The position numbers were made by a program, and so were the translations under genes. The notes beneath the pieces are model-generated. The model searched no databases, was not told the origin of the DNA, and saw only the letters and a list, made by a program, of their open reading frames with translations. DNA of 64,000 bases from Rossellomorea sp. AcN35-11 (GTDB taxonomy: Bacteria; Bacillota; Bacilli; Bacillales; Bacillaceae_B), in NCBI GenBank assembly GCA_030388825.1, contig CP128835.1, forward strand, positions 2,040,001-2,104,000, read 5' to 3'. Each line of letters opens with the position of its first letter. The stretch's first letter is position 1. Shown piece after piece: positions 1-7,076 of this stretch.

Positions 1-522
1 CGCACTTTACTTGAAAAGTATGAGTTGGTAATCGAAAGGTTCGAAGAACTAGATTCTGATATAGAAGAACTTCTTGAAAAGATTCCTGGTGTTCCACAGA
101 TGTTAGCTATCACAGGAATAGGCAGGGATACAGTGGCAGGGTTCTTTGCGGAAGTAGGAGACATTAGAAACTACTCCCATCCCCGCCAGATCATTAAATT
201 GGCTGGACTTAGCCTGAAGGAGAACACCTCTGGAAAGCATAAGGGACTAACGAAAATTACGAAACGAGGAAGGAAGGCACTTAGGGCTCTGCTCTTCCGA
301 GTAGCTATGCCGTTGGTCGCCAAGAATGCCGCCTTTAAAGCTTTACATCACTATTATACTACTCGACAGAGTAACCCTTTGAAGAAGATGCAGTCCATGA
401 TTGCCATCTGTAACAAGCTAATACGGATCTTATTTGCGATTGGCACAAAGCATTGTGAATTTAGTGAAGAAAGAATGTTGAAAGACATTCCTCATCTGGC
501 TTCATTACAGGCCGCAGCCTAA
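1..522 (+). CDS. IS110-family transposase, C-terminal part (5' end outside window)
   Basis: The reading frame is open from base 1, so the gene begins before the window. The visible 173 codons carry the C-terminal transposase_20 type region of IS110/IS1111 recombinases: a helix-hairpin-helix-like stretch (IPGVPQMLAITGIG), then LAGLSLKENTSGKHKG, a basic KRGRKALRALLF segment and a C-terminal helix with NPLKKMQSMIAICNKL. The family uses a RuvC-like DEDD N-terminal domain (not visible here) plus a Ser in the C-terminal domain for RNA-guided recombination without terminal inverted repeats. It stands directly upstream of the cassette-like run. I cannot tell whether the element is complete. Confidence 0.9.
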   Translation, partial: RTLLEKYELVIERFEELDSDIEELLEKIPGVPQMLAITGIGRDTVAGFFAEVGDIRNYSHPRQIIKLAGLSLKENTSGKHKGLTKITKRGRKALRALLFRVAMPLVAKNAAFKALHHYYTTRQSNPLKKMQSMIAICNKLIRILFAIGTKHCEFSEERMLKDIPHLASLQAAA

Positions 523-760
523 GTTTCACCGTTGCTTTTTAGTATTTTTCTAAAGATTATAGTCATAGACATTTGAAGCACGGATTAGTCAGTAAAACAG
601 TTAAAGTACGGGCATAGACCCTGTCGGGCAGCATCACTGACATCCACCTCATGGAAAGGTTGGACGAAGGAATTTTAGAGCATAGACTCTGGGAGAAATG
701 GGAGGGTTGACCTCCGTGAGAATTGTGGAGATCCACCAGTGCGACCATACTTTTACTAGT
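523..760 (+). ncRNA. Candidate bridge RNA / structured 3' non-coding end of the IS110-family element
   Basis: There is no credible ORF here. Visible structure includes a GGAGG/CCTCC hairpin (701-715), a TGGAGATCCA palindrome (724-733) and the repeated motif GCATAGACCCTG / GCATAGACTCTG about 68 bases apart (from 613 and 681). IS1111-group elements are known to carry their bridge RNA in the non-coding end downstream of the transposase. Assignment here rests on position and structure only, and both ends are approximate. Confidence 0.35.
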
Positions 761-992
761 TAACCACTTTTTGGTTTGAAGTGGCTAGGTAGGTTAGCTT
801 TCTTTTTCTCTTTATGCCCAAAATTACCCTTACTTTCAACATCTATCCATACCTCAAATGTCTTAGCTATTTAAATCTCTTAGGAATATTGAGAATAAAC
901 GAGAAAACAAGAGTTATCTCTTTCTTTATAGAGGGAGTTTAATGGAATACTATGTAAATGTTGTCCTATGGGAAAAAGAGGGAGTGAGTTAT

Positions 993-1277
993 ATGGATAA
1001 CGTGATAAAAAGGTTTTTACAATCAGAAATAATGTATCAAGATTTATATGTTGAAATAATAAATTTCATCTCAAACGTTCATATAAGAAATGGCGAGTTT
1101 GAAGGGAACGAGTTCATAATAAAAAAAATGGACCAAGACAACTTTATTATCTTTCCAGAATATACATTTCGTGGTGAAAGCCGAAGAGATATTCCATATA
1201 GTACATCTATTTATAGAAAAAACCTATTAAAAGAAATTAACGATTATGCACAAAAACAAGGAATAAAAATGAAATAG
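993..1277 (+). CDS. Hypothetical small protein (cassette gene 1)
   Basis: A 94-residue soluble protein that I do not recognise. I place the start at 993 because GGAG at 981-984 lies 8 bases upstream; an in-frame ATG at 942 behind GAGGGAG is also possible and would add 17 residues. The composition is mixed: a helical N-terminus (DNVIKRFLQSEIMYQDLY), an aromatic mid-section (FIIFPEYTFRGESRRDI) and a basic C-terminus. No signal peptide or membrane segment. The stop codon is only 6 bases before the first copy of the two-hairpin repeat, the arrangement that recurs through the next 5 kb. Confidence 0.55.
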   Translation: MDNVIKRFLQSEIMYQDLYVEIINFISNVHIRNGEFEGNEFIIKKMDQDNFIIFPEYTFRGESRRDIPYSTSIYRKNLLKEINDYAQKQGIKMK

Positions 1278-1282
1278 CATAT

Positions 1283-1350
1283 TTCGTTAACGGGGGCGTT
1301 TGCTGAACAAGCAGCCCCCATTTGTTCAAGTAAAGAGCATAATTGTTAAA
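1283..1350 (+). repeat. Two-hairpin cassette repeat, copy A
   Basis: Hairpin 1 is GGGGGC (1292-1297) pairing with GCCCCC (1314-1319), with inner TGCT/AGCA (1301-1304, 1310-1313). The second half TTGTTCAAGTAAAG...AATTGTTAAA forms a weaker hairpin 2. It begins 6 bases after the preceding stop and ends about 30 bases before the next gene. Confidence 0.75.
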
Positions 1351-1379
1351 TATATAGGCATTAGACAGGAGTTGATTAT

Positions 1380-1919
1380 TTGAAATATTTTATCGGCATT
1401 GTACCTCCAGAAGAATACAAAATAAAAGTTGTGGAGTTTCGTGATAAATGGAAAAATAATTCCATAAGTGATGTAGTCGAACCCCATATCACCTTAAAAG
1501 CTCAAGGTGGTTTAACTACAGATGAAAAATGGCTTAGTATTGTTAAAGAAGTTTGTTACAAAACTAAGCCATTTCTAATATCATTAGCTAAACCAATGTT
1601 TTTTGGTGAAGAAATTCTTTATTTGAGTACTTCATCAAAAGAATTACAAACACTCCACGAAATAATCGTTAGGGAAATTGATCCTCCTAATGAACTAATC
1701 GAGAAATATTTTGAACTTGATAACTTTGTACCACATATGACTTTAGGAAAAACAACTTACGGGTTAACAAAACAAGAACTAATCAATATGGCGAGACTAG
1801 CCGTCAAAGAACTGGTACCACTCCCTGCCTTTGAAGTGAGCTTTGTACGGGTGTATAAAGAAAGTGATCCAAATAGGTACATAAAATACGTAGACATTCC
1901 ATTGAATAAAAATATATAG
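1380..1919 (+). CDS. 2H phosphoesterase / 2'-5' RNA ligase-like protein
   Basis: A 179-residue member of the 2H (LigT/ThpR-like) superfamily. Two HxT motifs, PHITL (His36, Thr38) and PHMTL (His119, Thr121), lie about 83 residues apart, as expected for the two catalytic lobes that act on cyclic nucleotide or 2'-5' linked phosphoesters. The N-terminal MKYFIGIVPPE is the typical first strand. The start is TTG at 1380, supported by AGGAG at 1367-1371, 8 bases upstream. It is a cytosolic protein and the physiological substrate cannot be read from sequence. It lies between repeat copies A and B, in the same orientation as most neighbours. Confidence 0.85.
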   Translation: MKYFIGIVPPEEYKIKVVEFRDKWKNNSISDVVEPHITLKAQGGLTTDEKWLSIVKEVCYKTKPFLISLAKPMFFGEEILYLSTSSKELQTLHEIIVREIDPPNELIEKYFELDNFVPHMTLGKTTYGLTKQELINMARLAVKELVPLPAFEVSFVRVYKESDPNRYIKYVDIPLNKNI

Positions 1920-1940
1920 ATCTTCTAAGATAAGGAGGGA

Positions 1941-2010
1941 TTTCTGAAAGGTTTGACAGCTGTTCTTCAGCCTTTTCTTTATTCAACTAACGGAGCAGGT
2001 TTATTGAAAA
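1941..2010 (+). repeat. Two-hairpin cassette repeat, copy B
   Basis: A divergent copy: hairpin 1 is reduced (AGCTGTTCTTCAGCC), while hairpin 2 is clear, TTCAACTAAC pairing with GTTTATTGAA around the GGAGCAG core. It lies about 20 bases after the preceding stop. Confidence 0.6.
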
Positions 2011-2218
2011 CGCTATACTTAATTAGTTTTATTTGGTAATATATTACTTAGAGATGTAAAGAAAGGGGAATCTATACGCAATGTGGAAAACCTTGAAATG
2101 ATTATCTAATTAGATAGAGGCGATAGCGATTCTTGATATTCTTAAGGATACGTTTATTTGTCTATCTTAAAAATCATTCAAGGGACACATGGTGTGGACA
2201 ATTTGATTCCCATTGCCT

Positions 2219-2252
2219 AGCAGATACCTTGGTATATCTGCTTTTATTTTTG
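2219..2252 (+). terminator. Rho-independent terminator
   Basis: AGCAGATACC pairs with GGTATATCTGCT and is followed by a T-rich tail. It lies in the 300-base stretch between copy B and the kinase gene, where nothing else was recognised. Confidence 0.6.
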
Positions 2253-2311
2253 GGTAAAAATACATCTCTATTGACACAATCATAGAGTCCCTATTTTTGG
2301 GGGAATATTAA

Positions 2312-3109
2312 ATGAACAGTCAGTACGGAAAAGAAGAAATATTATCAGGTGGAAATGTCTCTAATGTATATCGTTTGGGAGATACTGTGCGAAGAGATTT
2401 AAAGGACGAGAGCTTCAAAATCCATAAAGTATTAAAGCATTTGGAAAGCAAAGGTTTCAGTAATGCACCAAAGTTTTTAGGAATTGATGATAAGAATAGA
2501 GAAATATTATCATTTATTGAAGGAGAAGCAGGGAATTATCCATTAAAAAGTTATATGTGGTCTAATGATGCTTTAGAAGAGATAGCGAAAATGCTTCGTC
2601 TCTATCATGACGCTGTAAGTGATTTTCCTATTGAAGAAAGTTGGAAAACTCTTGATAATACCCCTCAACCAATTGAGGTGTTATGTCACAATGATTTTGC
2701 CGTTTACAACATTATTTATAATCACGAAAAGCCAGTGGGGATTATTGACTTTGACGTAGCAGCTCCAGGTCCAAGACTTTGGGATATAGCCTATACGCTC
2801 TATACATGCGTTCCATTGAGTAGACATTATCATTTAGAAACAGGTGATGCAGTCAATTATGACACAGAAAAGGATGCCGAGCGTATAAAACAAAGAGTTA
2901 AACTATTCTTCGAATCATATGGTGTAGAAGGAATGGAAAAGGGCTTTTTAGAGATGGTTATTCTACGGGTCGAAGGTTTATGTAAAACCATGCAAAGAAA
3001 AGCCAATGAAGGAGATAAGGCTTTTCAAAAAATGATTGATGAAGGCCATTATGACCATTACCAAAAGGAGCTAAAATTCATTCGAGAACATGGGAATGAG
3101 TGGATTTGA
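2312..3109 (+). CDS. APH-family phosphotransferase (aminoglycoside phosphotransferase-like)
   Basis: A 265-residue protein with the kinase-like fold of the APH/choline kinase family. The catalytic loop is visible as CHNDFAVYN (His126, Asp128, Asn133) and the metal-binding motif as IDFDVA at about residues 146-151. The N-terminal nucleotide-binding lobe is present (GGNVSNVYRLGD). ATG at 2312 follows the purine-rich GGGGG at 2299-2303. Such stand-alone genes in Bacillus often phosphorylate small hydroxylated compounds; the substrate, and any link to antibiotic resistance, cannot be inferred. It sits between repeat copies B and C. Confidence 0.85.
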   Translation: MNSQYGKEEILSGGNVSNVYRLGDTVRRDLKDESFKIHKVLKHLESKGFSNAPKFLGIDDKNREILSFIEGEAGNYPLKSYMWSNDALEEIAKMLRLYHDAVSDFPIEESWKTLDNTPQPIEVLCHNDFAVYNIIYNHEKPVGIIDFDVAAPGPRLWDIAYTLYTCVPLSRHYHLETGDAVNYDTEKDAERIKQRVKLFFESYGVEGMEKGFLEMVILRVEGLCKTMQRKANEGDKAFQKMIDEGHYDHYQKELKFIREHGNEWI

Positions 3110-3159
3110 ACTAAGAGATGCTTAAGTTTAAGATAAAAACTGATTTTAGGATTAATATT

Positions 3160-3236
3160 ATTGGGGAATAGCTGAAGAACCGGAGCTGGTTTTCAGCTTT
3201 TTCTTTATTCGATTAACGGGCAGGTTAATCGAATAA
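3160..3236 (+). repeat. Two-hairpin cassette repeat, copy C
   Basis: The clearest fold. Hairpin 1: AGCTGAA (3170-3176) with TTCAGCT (3192-3198). Hairpin 2: TTATTCGATTAAC (3205-3217) with GTTAATCGAATAA (3224-3236), a perfect 13-bp stem around GGGCAG. The C-to-G pair is a compensatory change relative to copies with TTCAA/TTGAA. Confidence 0.8.
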
Positions 3237-3285
3237 GAGCGTTCAGTAAGTCAGGTAATAAAATAATTAAGGGGGTTAGATAAAG

Positions 3286-3825
3286 ATGAAAAAAACCGCC
3301 GTTCTATTATATCCTCAGTATAGTGAATATGAATTAAGTGTGGCACTATCAATTTTAATGCAGGGAGGAAAACCAGTAGTTACAGTGGGGGGAACTATGG
3401 AGCCCATACGCGGAGAGTCTGGTTTAACTTGCTTACCAGACACCACAGTTGATGAGATAAACATTGATGAGATAGATAGTCTTTTATTAACAGGTTGTAT
3501 GGATATTTTTTCATTAGAGAATGAAAAAGCATTAGTTGACTTTATAGGTAAAATTGAAAGTCGAGTAACTACCATTGGAAGTATTTCAAGTTCGCCTTAT
3601 TTACTCGCAAAAGCTGGAGTCTTAAAAGGGAAAAGATATACTATCGGAATGACAGAAGAAGATAGGGATAAGTCAGGTATTCTCGAAAGAGTAAATTTTT
3701 CCGAAGACCTGGTTGTTCAAGATGGACAGGTGATAACTGCCAGGGGAAGGGGATTCATAAAGTTTGGAGTGTGCCTCGGAAGAGCATTAAATCTTGACTT
3801 TGATGAAAATTGGTATAAAGAATAA
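3286..3825 (+). CDS. DJ-1/PfpI family protein lacking the usual nucleophile Cys
   Basis: A 179-residue protein with the DJ-1/PfpI alpha/beta fold signature: KKTAVLLYPQYSEYELSVAL at the N-terminus, a glycine-rich turn, then the nucleophile-elbow region followed by SSPYLLAKAGVLKGKRYT. Family enzymes carry Cys at the elbow; here the stretch reads TIGSISSSP (about residues 97-104), with Ser where Cys is expected. This suggests a non-catalytic or altered activity, although I infer the alignment by eye. GGGGG at 3271 upstream of ATG 3286 supports the start. It sits between repeat copies C and D. Confidence 0.75.
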   Translation: MKKTAVLLYPQYSEYELSVALSILMQGGKPVVTVGGTMEPIRGESGLTCLPDTTVDEINIDEIDSLLLTGCMDIFSLENEKALVDFIGKIESRVTTIGSISSSPYLLAKAGVLKGKRYTIGMTEEDRDKSGILERVNFSEDLVVQDGQVITARGRGFIKFGVCLGRALNLDFDENWYKE

Positions 3826-3837
3826 TATTCTTTGTAT

Positions 3838-3925
3838 TCAATTATAGGGGGCAATAACTGAAAATCAGCTAGTTTATTCAGCAATTGCCGTTCTTCAAAT
3901 ACAGAGGAAAGTATGTTAGTTGAAT
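3838..3925 (+). repeat. Two-hairpin cassette repeat, copy D
   Basis: GGCAAT (3850-3855) pairs with ATTGCC (3884-3889) and CTGAA (3858-3862) with TTCAG (3877-3881). The following TTCTTCAA...TTGAATGAAG forms hairpin 2. The left flank ATTCAATTATAGGGGG is identical to that of copy H. Confidence 0.75.
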
Positions 3926-3949
3926 GAAGTTCTGAAAAAAAATGGGACA

Positions 3950-3981
3950 AAAAAAGGAAGTCGAGATAAATCCGACTTCCT
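3950..3981 (-). terminator. Terminator of the minus-strand gene
   Basis: GGAAGTCG/CGACTTCC hairpin (3957-3981) followed, reading on the minus strand, by a T7 run. It lies just downstream of the 3995-4444 gene. Confidence 0.75.
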
Positions 3982-3994
3982 CTCCATATAAAAA

Positions 3995-4444
3995 TTATCT
4001 TATTGGAACAAGAAAATCTTGTTTGAAAAACCTTCCCGAACTTTCTTCTTGCCACATTATAAATACTTCAAATTCCTCTGTTTCTTTACCTACAGGGAAG
4101 TTTTTAAAGCTTATTACTTCTTTATCTTCAATTTCTATGTTTTCCCCTTCAGTATCGTTTAATGACATCCCAAATTTATACGATTTTCCTTGTTCTTTTC
4201 TAAAAGTATGCACTGTCACATTATGCTTCTTGCCATCTTTGTTAGCTATTTTCAACGAGTAAACATCGGCTCTTGAATCTCCCTTAAACAATTGTTCACC
4301 CTCTTTAATTCTTGCCTCATCTATTGTAACGATCCATTCATCAGAGTCAAGTATAACAGGTTTTTTCAGAGATTTAGCTTCAGTGAATTTTGGTGAAGAA
4401 ATTAATGCGAAGATTATCATTAAAGCAAAAAATAACTTTTTCAT
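3995..4444 (-). CDS. Secreted hypothetical protein
   Basis: About 149 residues with a clear Sec signal peptide (MKKLFFALMIIFALISSPKF, cleavage probably near TEA-K). The mature part is hydrophilic with regular beta-type spacing (DEWIVTIDEARIKEGEQLF, ADVYSLKIANKDGKKHNVTV), which suggests a small immunoglobulin-like or DUF4352-type extracellular domain; I do not recognise a named family. ATG at 4444 is chosen because GGAGG lies about 8 bases upstream; an upstream ATG at 4465 has no such site. It is the only minus-strand gene of the 1-7 kb run and has its own terminator. Confidence 0.7.
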   Translation of the reverse strand: MKKLFFALMIIFALISSPKFTEAKSLKKPVILDSDEWIVTIDEARIKEGEQLFKGDSRADVYSLKIANKDGKKHNVTVHTFRKEQGKSYKFGMSLNDTEGENIEIEDKEVISFKNFPVGKETEEFEVFIMWQEESSGRFFKQDFLVPIR

Positions 4445-4602
4445 AATTTGTACCTCCAATAGCATTTGAATTAGTATTCCAAGTAAAGTAGAAATTATTT
4501 ATCACTTTGATCTCACAATTTGTATAATCTCAATTGTAAAAGGAATGATTTGGTTGTTATTGTAGTGATAATAAATATAAAATTGCCAAGTATCTCCACT
4601 GA

Positions 4603-4680
4603 AGTGGTCAATAACTGAATTTCAGCTTATCGATCACCAGCTATTACCCTTATTCAATTAATGGGGCAGGTTAATGAAAG
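4603..4680 (+). repeat. Two-hairpin cassette repeat, copy E
   Basis: The left half GGTCAATAACTGAA...CACCAGCTATTACCC is degenerate. Hairpin 2 is TTCAATTAA with GTTAATGAA around GGGGCAG. The right end overlaps an in-frame ATG at 4674 that is probably not the gene start. Confidence 0.65.
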
Positions 4681-4709
4681 AAACGGTGCAAGGAAGGGAG
4701 AGGTCCTTT

Positions 4710-4994
4710 TTGTCAAATAAATATATGAAAGAAAAATACAATGAGACATTTAATATTGTAAAAAAAATAATCAATGATTGGGATCCTGTTGGCTTGTTAC
4801 CTTCCGCACCTGAAGATGAATATGAGATTGAGATAGCAAGAATTGTTTCATTGCTATATAAGGCTGACTCCGTTATTACTCTTGCAGATGGTATTGGTCA
4901 GATTTTTACTAAAGCATTTGATTGGAGTTTTACTGAGGAAGAGTATTTGCCTGTTGCCCAAAAAATATGGGCGGAAACTAAAAAAATAAAGTGA
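4710..4994 (+). CDS. DUF1871 family protein
   Basis: About 94 residues. The core IINDWDPVGLLPSAPEDEYE is the hallmark of DUF1871, a small cytosolic all-helical family common in Bacillus with no assigned function. I place the start at TTG 4710 because GGGAGAGG (4696-4703) lies about 7 bases upstream. The in-frame ATG at 4674 lies inside repeat copy E with no ribosome site, so it would make the coding region overlap the repeat. The stop codon is 9 bases before copy F. Confidence 0.75.
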   Translation: MSNKYMKEKYNETFNIVKKIINDWDPVGLLPSAPEDEYEIEIARIVSLLYKADSVITLADGIGQIFTKAFDWSFTEEEYLPVAQKIWAETKKIK

Positions 4995-5002
4995 TTTCTT
5001 CT

Positions 5003-5072
5003 TTAGCTAAAGGAGTCGTTTGTTGAACATTCAGCCGCCCTTTATTCAAGTAAAGGGCAGCATTCCTGTTAT
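5003..5072 (+). repeat. Two-hairpin cassette repeat, copy F
   Basis: GTCGTTTGTTGAACATTCAGCCGCCC followed by TTTATTCAAGTAAAGGGCAG. Left-half pairing is partly decayed. It starts 9 bases after the DUF1871 stop. Confidence 0.65.
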
Positions 5073-5103
5073 GAAGAAAAATGGGGTTTGAAGAAAAAAA
5101 GAA

Positions 5104-5169
5104 CCTCTTGGTATGATATGAGTGTCCTGTGCTGGCCAGCAAAAAGGACAAAATCATATCACCAGGAGG
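5104..5169. mobile_element. Small inverted-repeat element (MITE-like remnant of IS ends)
   Basis: CCTCTTGGTATGATATGAG...TGTCC at 5104-5127 is the imperfect reverse complement of GGACA...TCATATCACCAGGAGG at 5146-5169, separated by only 18 bases. Two terminal inverted repeats this close suggest a solo or internally deleted insertion element that landed in the cassette following copy F. No transposase is present. Confidence 0.5.
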
Positions 5170-5221
5170 CCTTCAGCATCAAAATATGCCACACCTTTTT
5201 CTTCTATTATTCCAACCCTAA

Positions 5222-5383
5222 TATAATACGCATAATGATGATTCGCTAGAGGCAGCTGCTTTTAATAACGTAATTGGTGCAGTAATAGGAGTTGCAATAG
5301 GAACTGCAGTGGGTACTTTATATAATCGTGCTCAATCACGTTATGGAAAACCTTCAGAAATTGTAGGGAAGTTGGTTAATTAA
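5222..5383 (+). pseudogene. 3' remnant of a glycine-zipper membrane protein gene
   Basis: The frame is open from 5222 to the TAA at 5381-5383 but has no start codon with a ribosome site. The readable product has the glycine-zipper segment NNVIGAVIGVAIGTAVGTLY and a basic tail. The 5' end was apparently removed by the inverted-repeat element just upstream. I do not recognise the parent family. Confidence 0.4.
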
Positions 5384-5410
5384 TAAAAATTTAAGAAGGA
5401 AGGTTTTTAT

Positions 5411-5713
5411 TTGTCCACATTAGTGTCTTCTTTTAGTAGTCTCACCTGGGGAATTATCGGAACAGTTACTATAACTTTTTTTCTTGCATTTTTAGCTTAT
5501 GGAATCTACACAGGAAAGGCAAAAGGTGAACCGCTTATTTTATTTATTATGGTGATTGTTCTTGGTGCATTAGGGACAATCAGTAATTTTTTTAGCCATT
5601 ATAAGATAGAAAATAATTTGATTGATTGGCTTACTTTTGGTTATGGTGGAGTGTTTGTTGTAACGGTTTATGCAGTAATTATAAAAAGATATTATAAGAA
5701 TAGAAAAATATGA
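5411..5713 (+). CDS. Small membrane protein, three predicted TM segments
   Basis: A 100-residue protein starting at TTG 5411, preceded by AAGAAGGAAGG. Three hydrophobic segments are visible: about residues 11-32 (WGIIGTVTITFFLAFLAYGI), 41-61 (PLILFIMVIVLGALGTISNFF) and 73-92, with a lysine-rich C-terminal tail suggesting a cytoplasmic end. No family recognised. It follows the decayed gene in the section between repeat copies F and G, so this section may contain more than one former cassette. Confidence 0.6.
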   Translation: MSTLVSSFSSLTWGIIGTVTITFFLAFLAYGIYTGKAKGEPLILFIMVIVLGALGTISNFFSHYKIENNLIDWLTFGYGGVFVVTVYAVIIKRYYKNRKI

Positions 5714-5832
5714 TTTTGCTTGAAAGAAACAAGAATGTTATATGTTTTGTTGTTTTGTCTTTAAAGTACTAAAGTATAAGTTATTCCATAAGTAAGGGGA
5801 GTAATTCCAGGTTAATGGATAGCTCCCCTTGT

Positions 5833-5903
5833 TCCGTTATAGGGGGGGGTTGCTGAACAAGTAGCCGCCCTTTGTTCCAGTAACGGGCAGGATTGTTGAA
5901 AAC
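5833..5903 (+). repeat. Two-hairpin cassette repeat, copy G (with upstream hairpin)
   Basis: TTGCTGAACAAGTAGCCGCCC followed by TTTGTTCCAGTAACGGGCAG and GATTGTTGAA. A separate terminator-like stem, GGGGAG (5796-5801) with CTCCCC (5823-5828), lies just before it. The G8 run at 5841-5848 is longer than in other copies and may be a base-calling artefact. Confidence 0.7.
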
Positions 5904-5919
5904 TTTGAGGGGGATTTGG

Positions 5920-6138
5920 ATGAGGAAGGAAAATAGGAATACACCTGCTAAAATGATTCTCTTTTGTGTTCTTTTAACCATTAGTGTGATAATTGAGAGC
6001 TTTTTAGTTATTAACTCACCTTTTTTATTTGTTAGAGTGTTGAACCTTATAGGAGTAATTGTCATATCACTAATTATAGGTGCATTTATTAGAGAAATTT
6101 TTATTTTAAGGAATAGAGAGAACTCAGAACTAAAGTAA
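5920..6138 (+). CDS. Small membrane protein, two predicted TM segments
   Basis: A 72-residue protein. The start is ATG 5920 because GAGGGGG (5908-5913) lies 6 bases upstream; the in-frame TTG at 5893 lies inside repeat G. Two TM segments, approximately residues 12-29 (MILFCVLLTISVIIESFL) and 36-57 (FLFVRVLNLIGVIVISLIIGAF), then a charged tail. No family recognised. Together with repeat H, which begins 4 bases after its stop, it forms the most compact gene-plus-repeat unit of the array, about 320 bases. Confidence 0.6.
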   Translation: MRKENRNTPAKMILFCVLLTISVIIESFLVINSPFLFVRVLNLIGVIVISLIIGAFIREIFILRNRENSELK

Positions 6139-6141
6139 CAC

Positions 6142-6216
6142 GGTATTCAATTATAGGGGGCGTTTGCTGAATAAGCAGCCGCCCTTTGTTCCAGTAAAGG
6201 TCAGGATAATGGAATA
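6142..6216 (+). repeat. Two-hairpin cassette repeat, copy H
   Basis: GGGGGCGTTTGCTGAATAAG then CAGCCGCCC forms hairpin 1. TTCCAGTAAAGGTCAGGATAATGGAA forms hairpin 2, TTCCA with TGGAA, a further compensatory variant. Confidence 0.75.
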
Positions 6217-6259
6217 AAAGATGGTTAGAAATGAGTGATGAACTTAGGGGGATATAAAG

Positions 6260-6967
6260 GTGAAAGTTGATGAAAGTCAAAGTTATTTTATTACAGAAGG
6301 TGATTGGAATACTGGTAAAGTACTTGTATGTACGGGTGAGTGGAAAAACTCAATGAGTGAAGTTATGCAAAATAACGGTATTTATAATCTTAGGTTGAGC
6401 GGATCGGTTGGATGGACAGACAATAATATCGACTTTTTATCAACGCTTCAGTTTCTGAAAGGCGTAGAAATATATTTTTCATTATCCACATCGCTAGATT
6501 TAACCCCACTGCACTCCCTCAAAAATTTAGAGTTTTTAGGAATTGATGACTATGTAAAGGGTGAAGTCGACTTTGCAAAGTTAACCAACCTAAAAAACTG
6601 CTTTATAAGCTGGTCCTCTAAATATAAGAAAATAGAGTTAAAGCACTTAGTTATCAATAAGTACCCTTATGAAAACTTAAAGGAAATAAGCGAGATGAGG
6701 AATTTAGAATACCTAGACATCACTTCCAGGAAATTACTTAATTTAGATGGTATCCAGGCATTAGAAATGCTAAAGGTTCTTAAGCTGTATAGATGCTCTA
6801 ATTTTGAAAGTCTTACTGGTATAGAATACCTTCCTAATTTAAAAGAGTTGGAAATAAGCACTTGTAATAAGTTGTATAGTGTAGAGGAAATTCAACAGAC
6901 GAATTCCTTGGAGAAAGTGATGTTAGAAAATAATAAGAATCTCAAGAACTTAATATGGAATGAATGA
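6260..6967 (+). CDS. Leucine-rich repeat protein, cytosolic
   Basis: A 235-residue protein with at least six irregular leucine-rich repeats of about 21-23 residues (LTPLHSLKNLEFLGIDD, LKEISEMRNLEYLDITS, LDGIQALEMLKVLKLYR, LTGIEYLPNLKELEIST, VEEIQQTNSLEKVMLEN). The spacing resembles internalin or BspA-type repeats but there is no signal peptide or anchor, so it probably acts inside the cell as a protein-binding scaffold. GTG at 6260 is supported by AGGGGG at 6246-6251. It is the last gene of the cassette-like run and no repeat follows it. Confidence 0.75.
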   Translation: MKVDESQSYFITEGDWNTGKVLVCTGEWKNSMSEVMQNNGIYNLRLSGSVGWTDNNIDFLSTLQFLKGVEIYFSLSTSLDLTPLHSLKNLEFLGIDDYVKGEVDFAKLTNLKNCFISWSSKYKKIELKHLVINKYPYENLKEISEMRNLEYLDITSRKLLNLDGIQALEMLKVLKLYRCSNFESLTGIEYLPNLKELEISTCNKLYSVEEIQQTNSLEKVMLENNKNLKNLIWNE

Positions 6968-7076
6968 TTTGATTCATTCTTGATCATTCCATTTATGGAA
7001 GTTTGATAAGAAGCTAAAAACAAACAAAACCCCTTCCCCAAAAAGAGAAGCGGTCTTATTCACTATACCTCCACCA

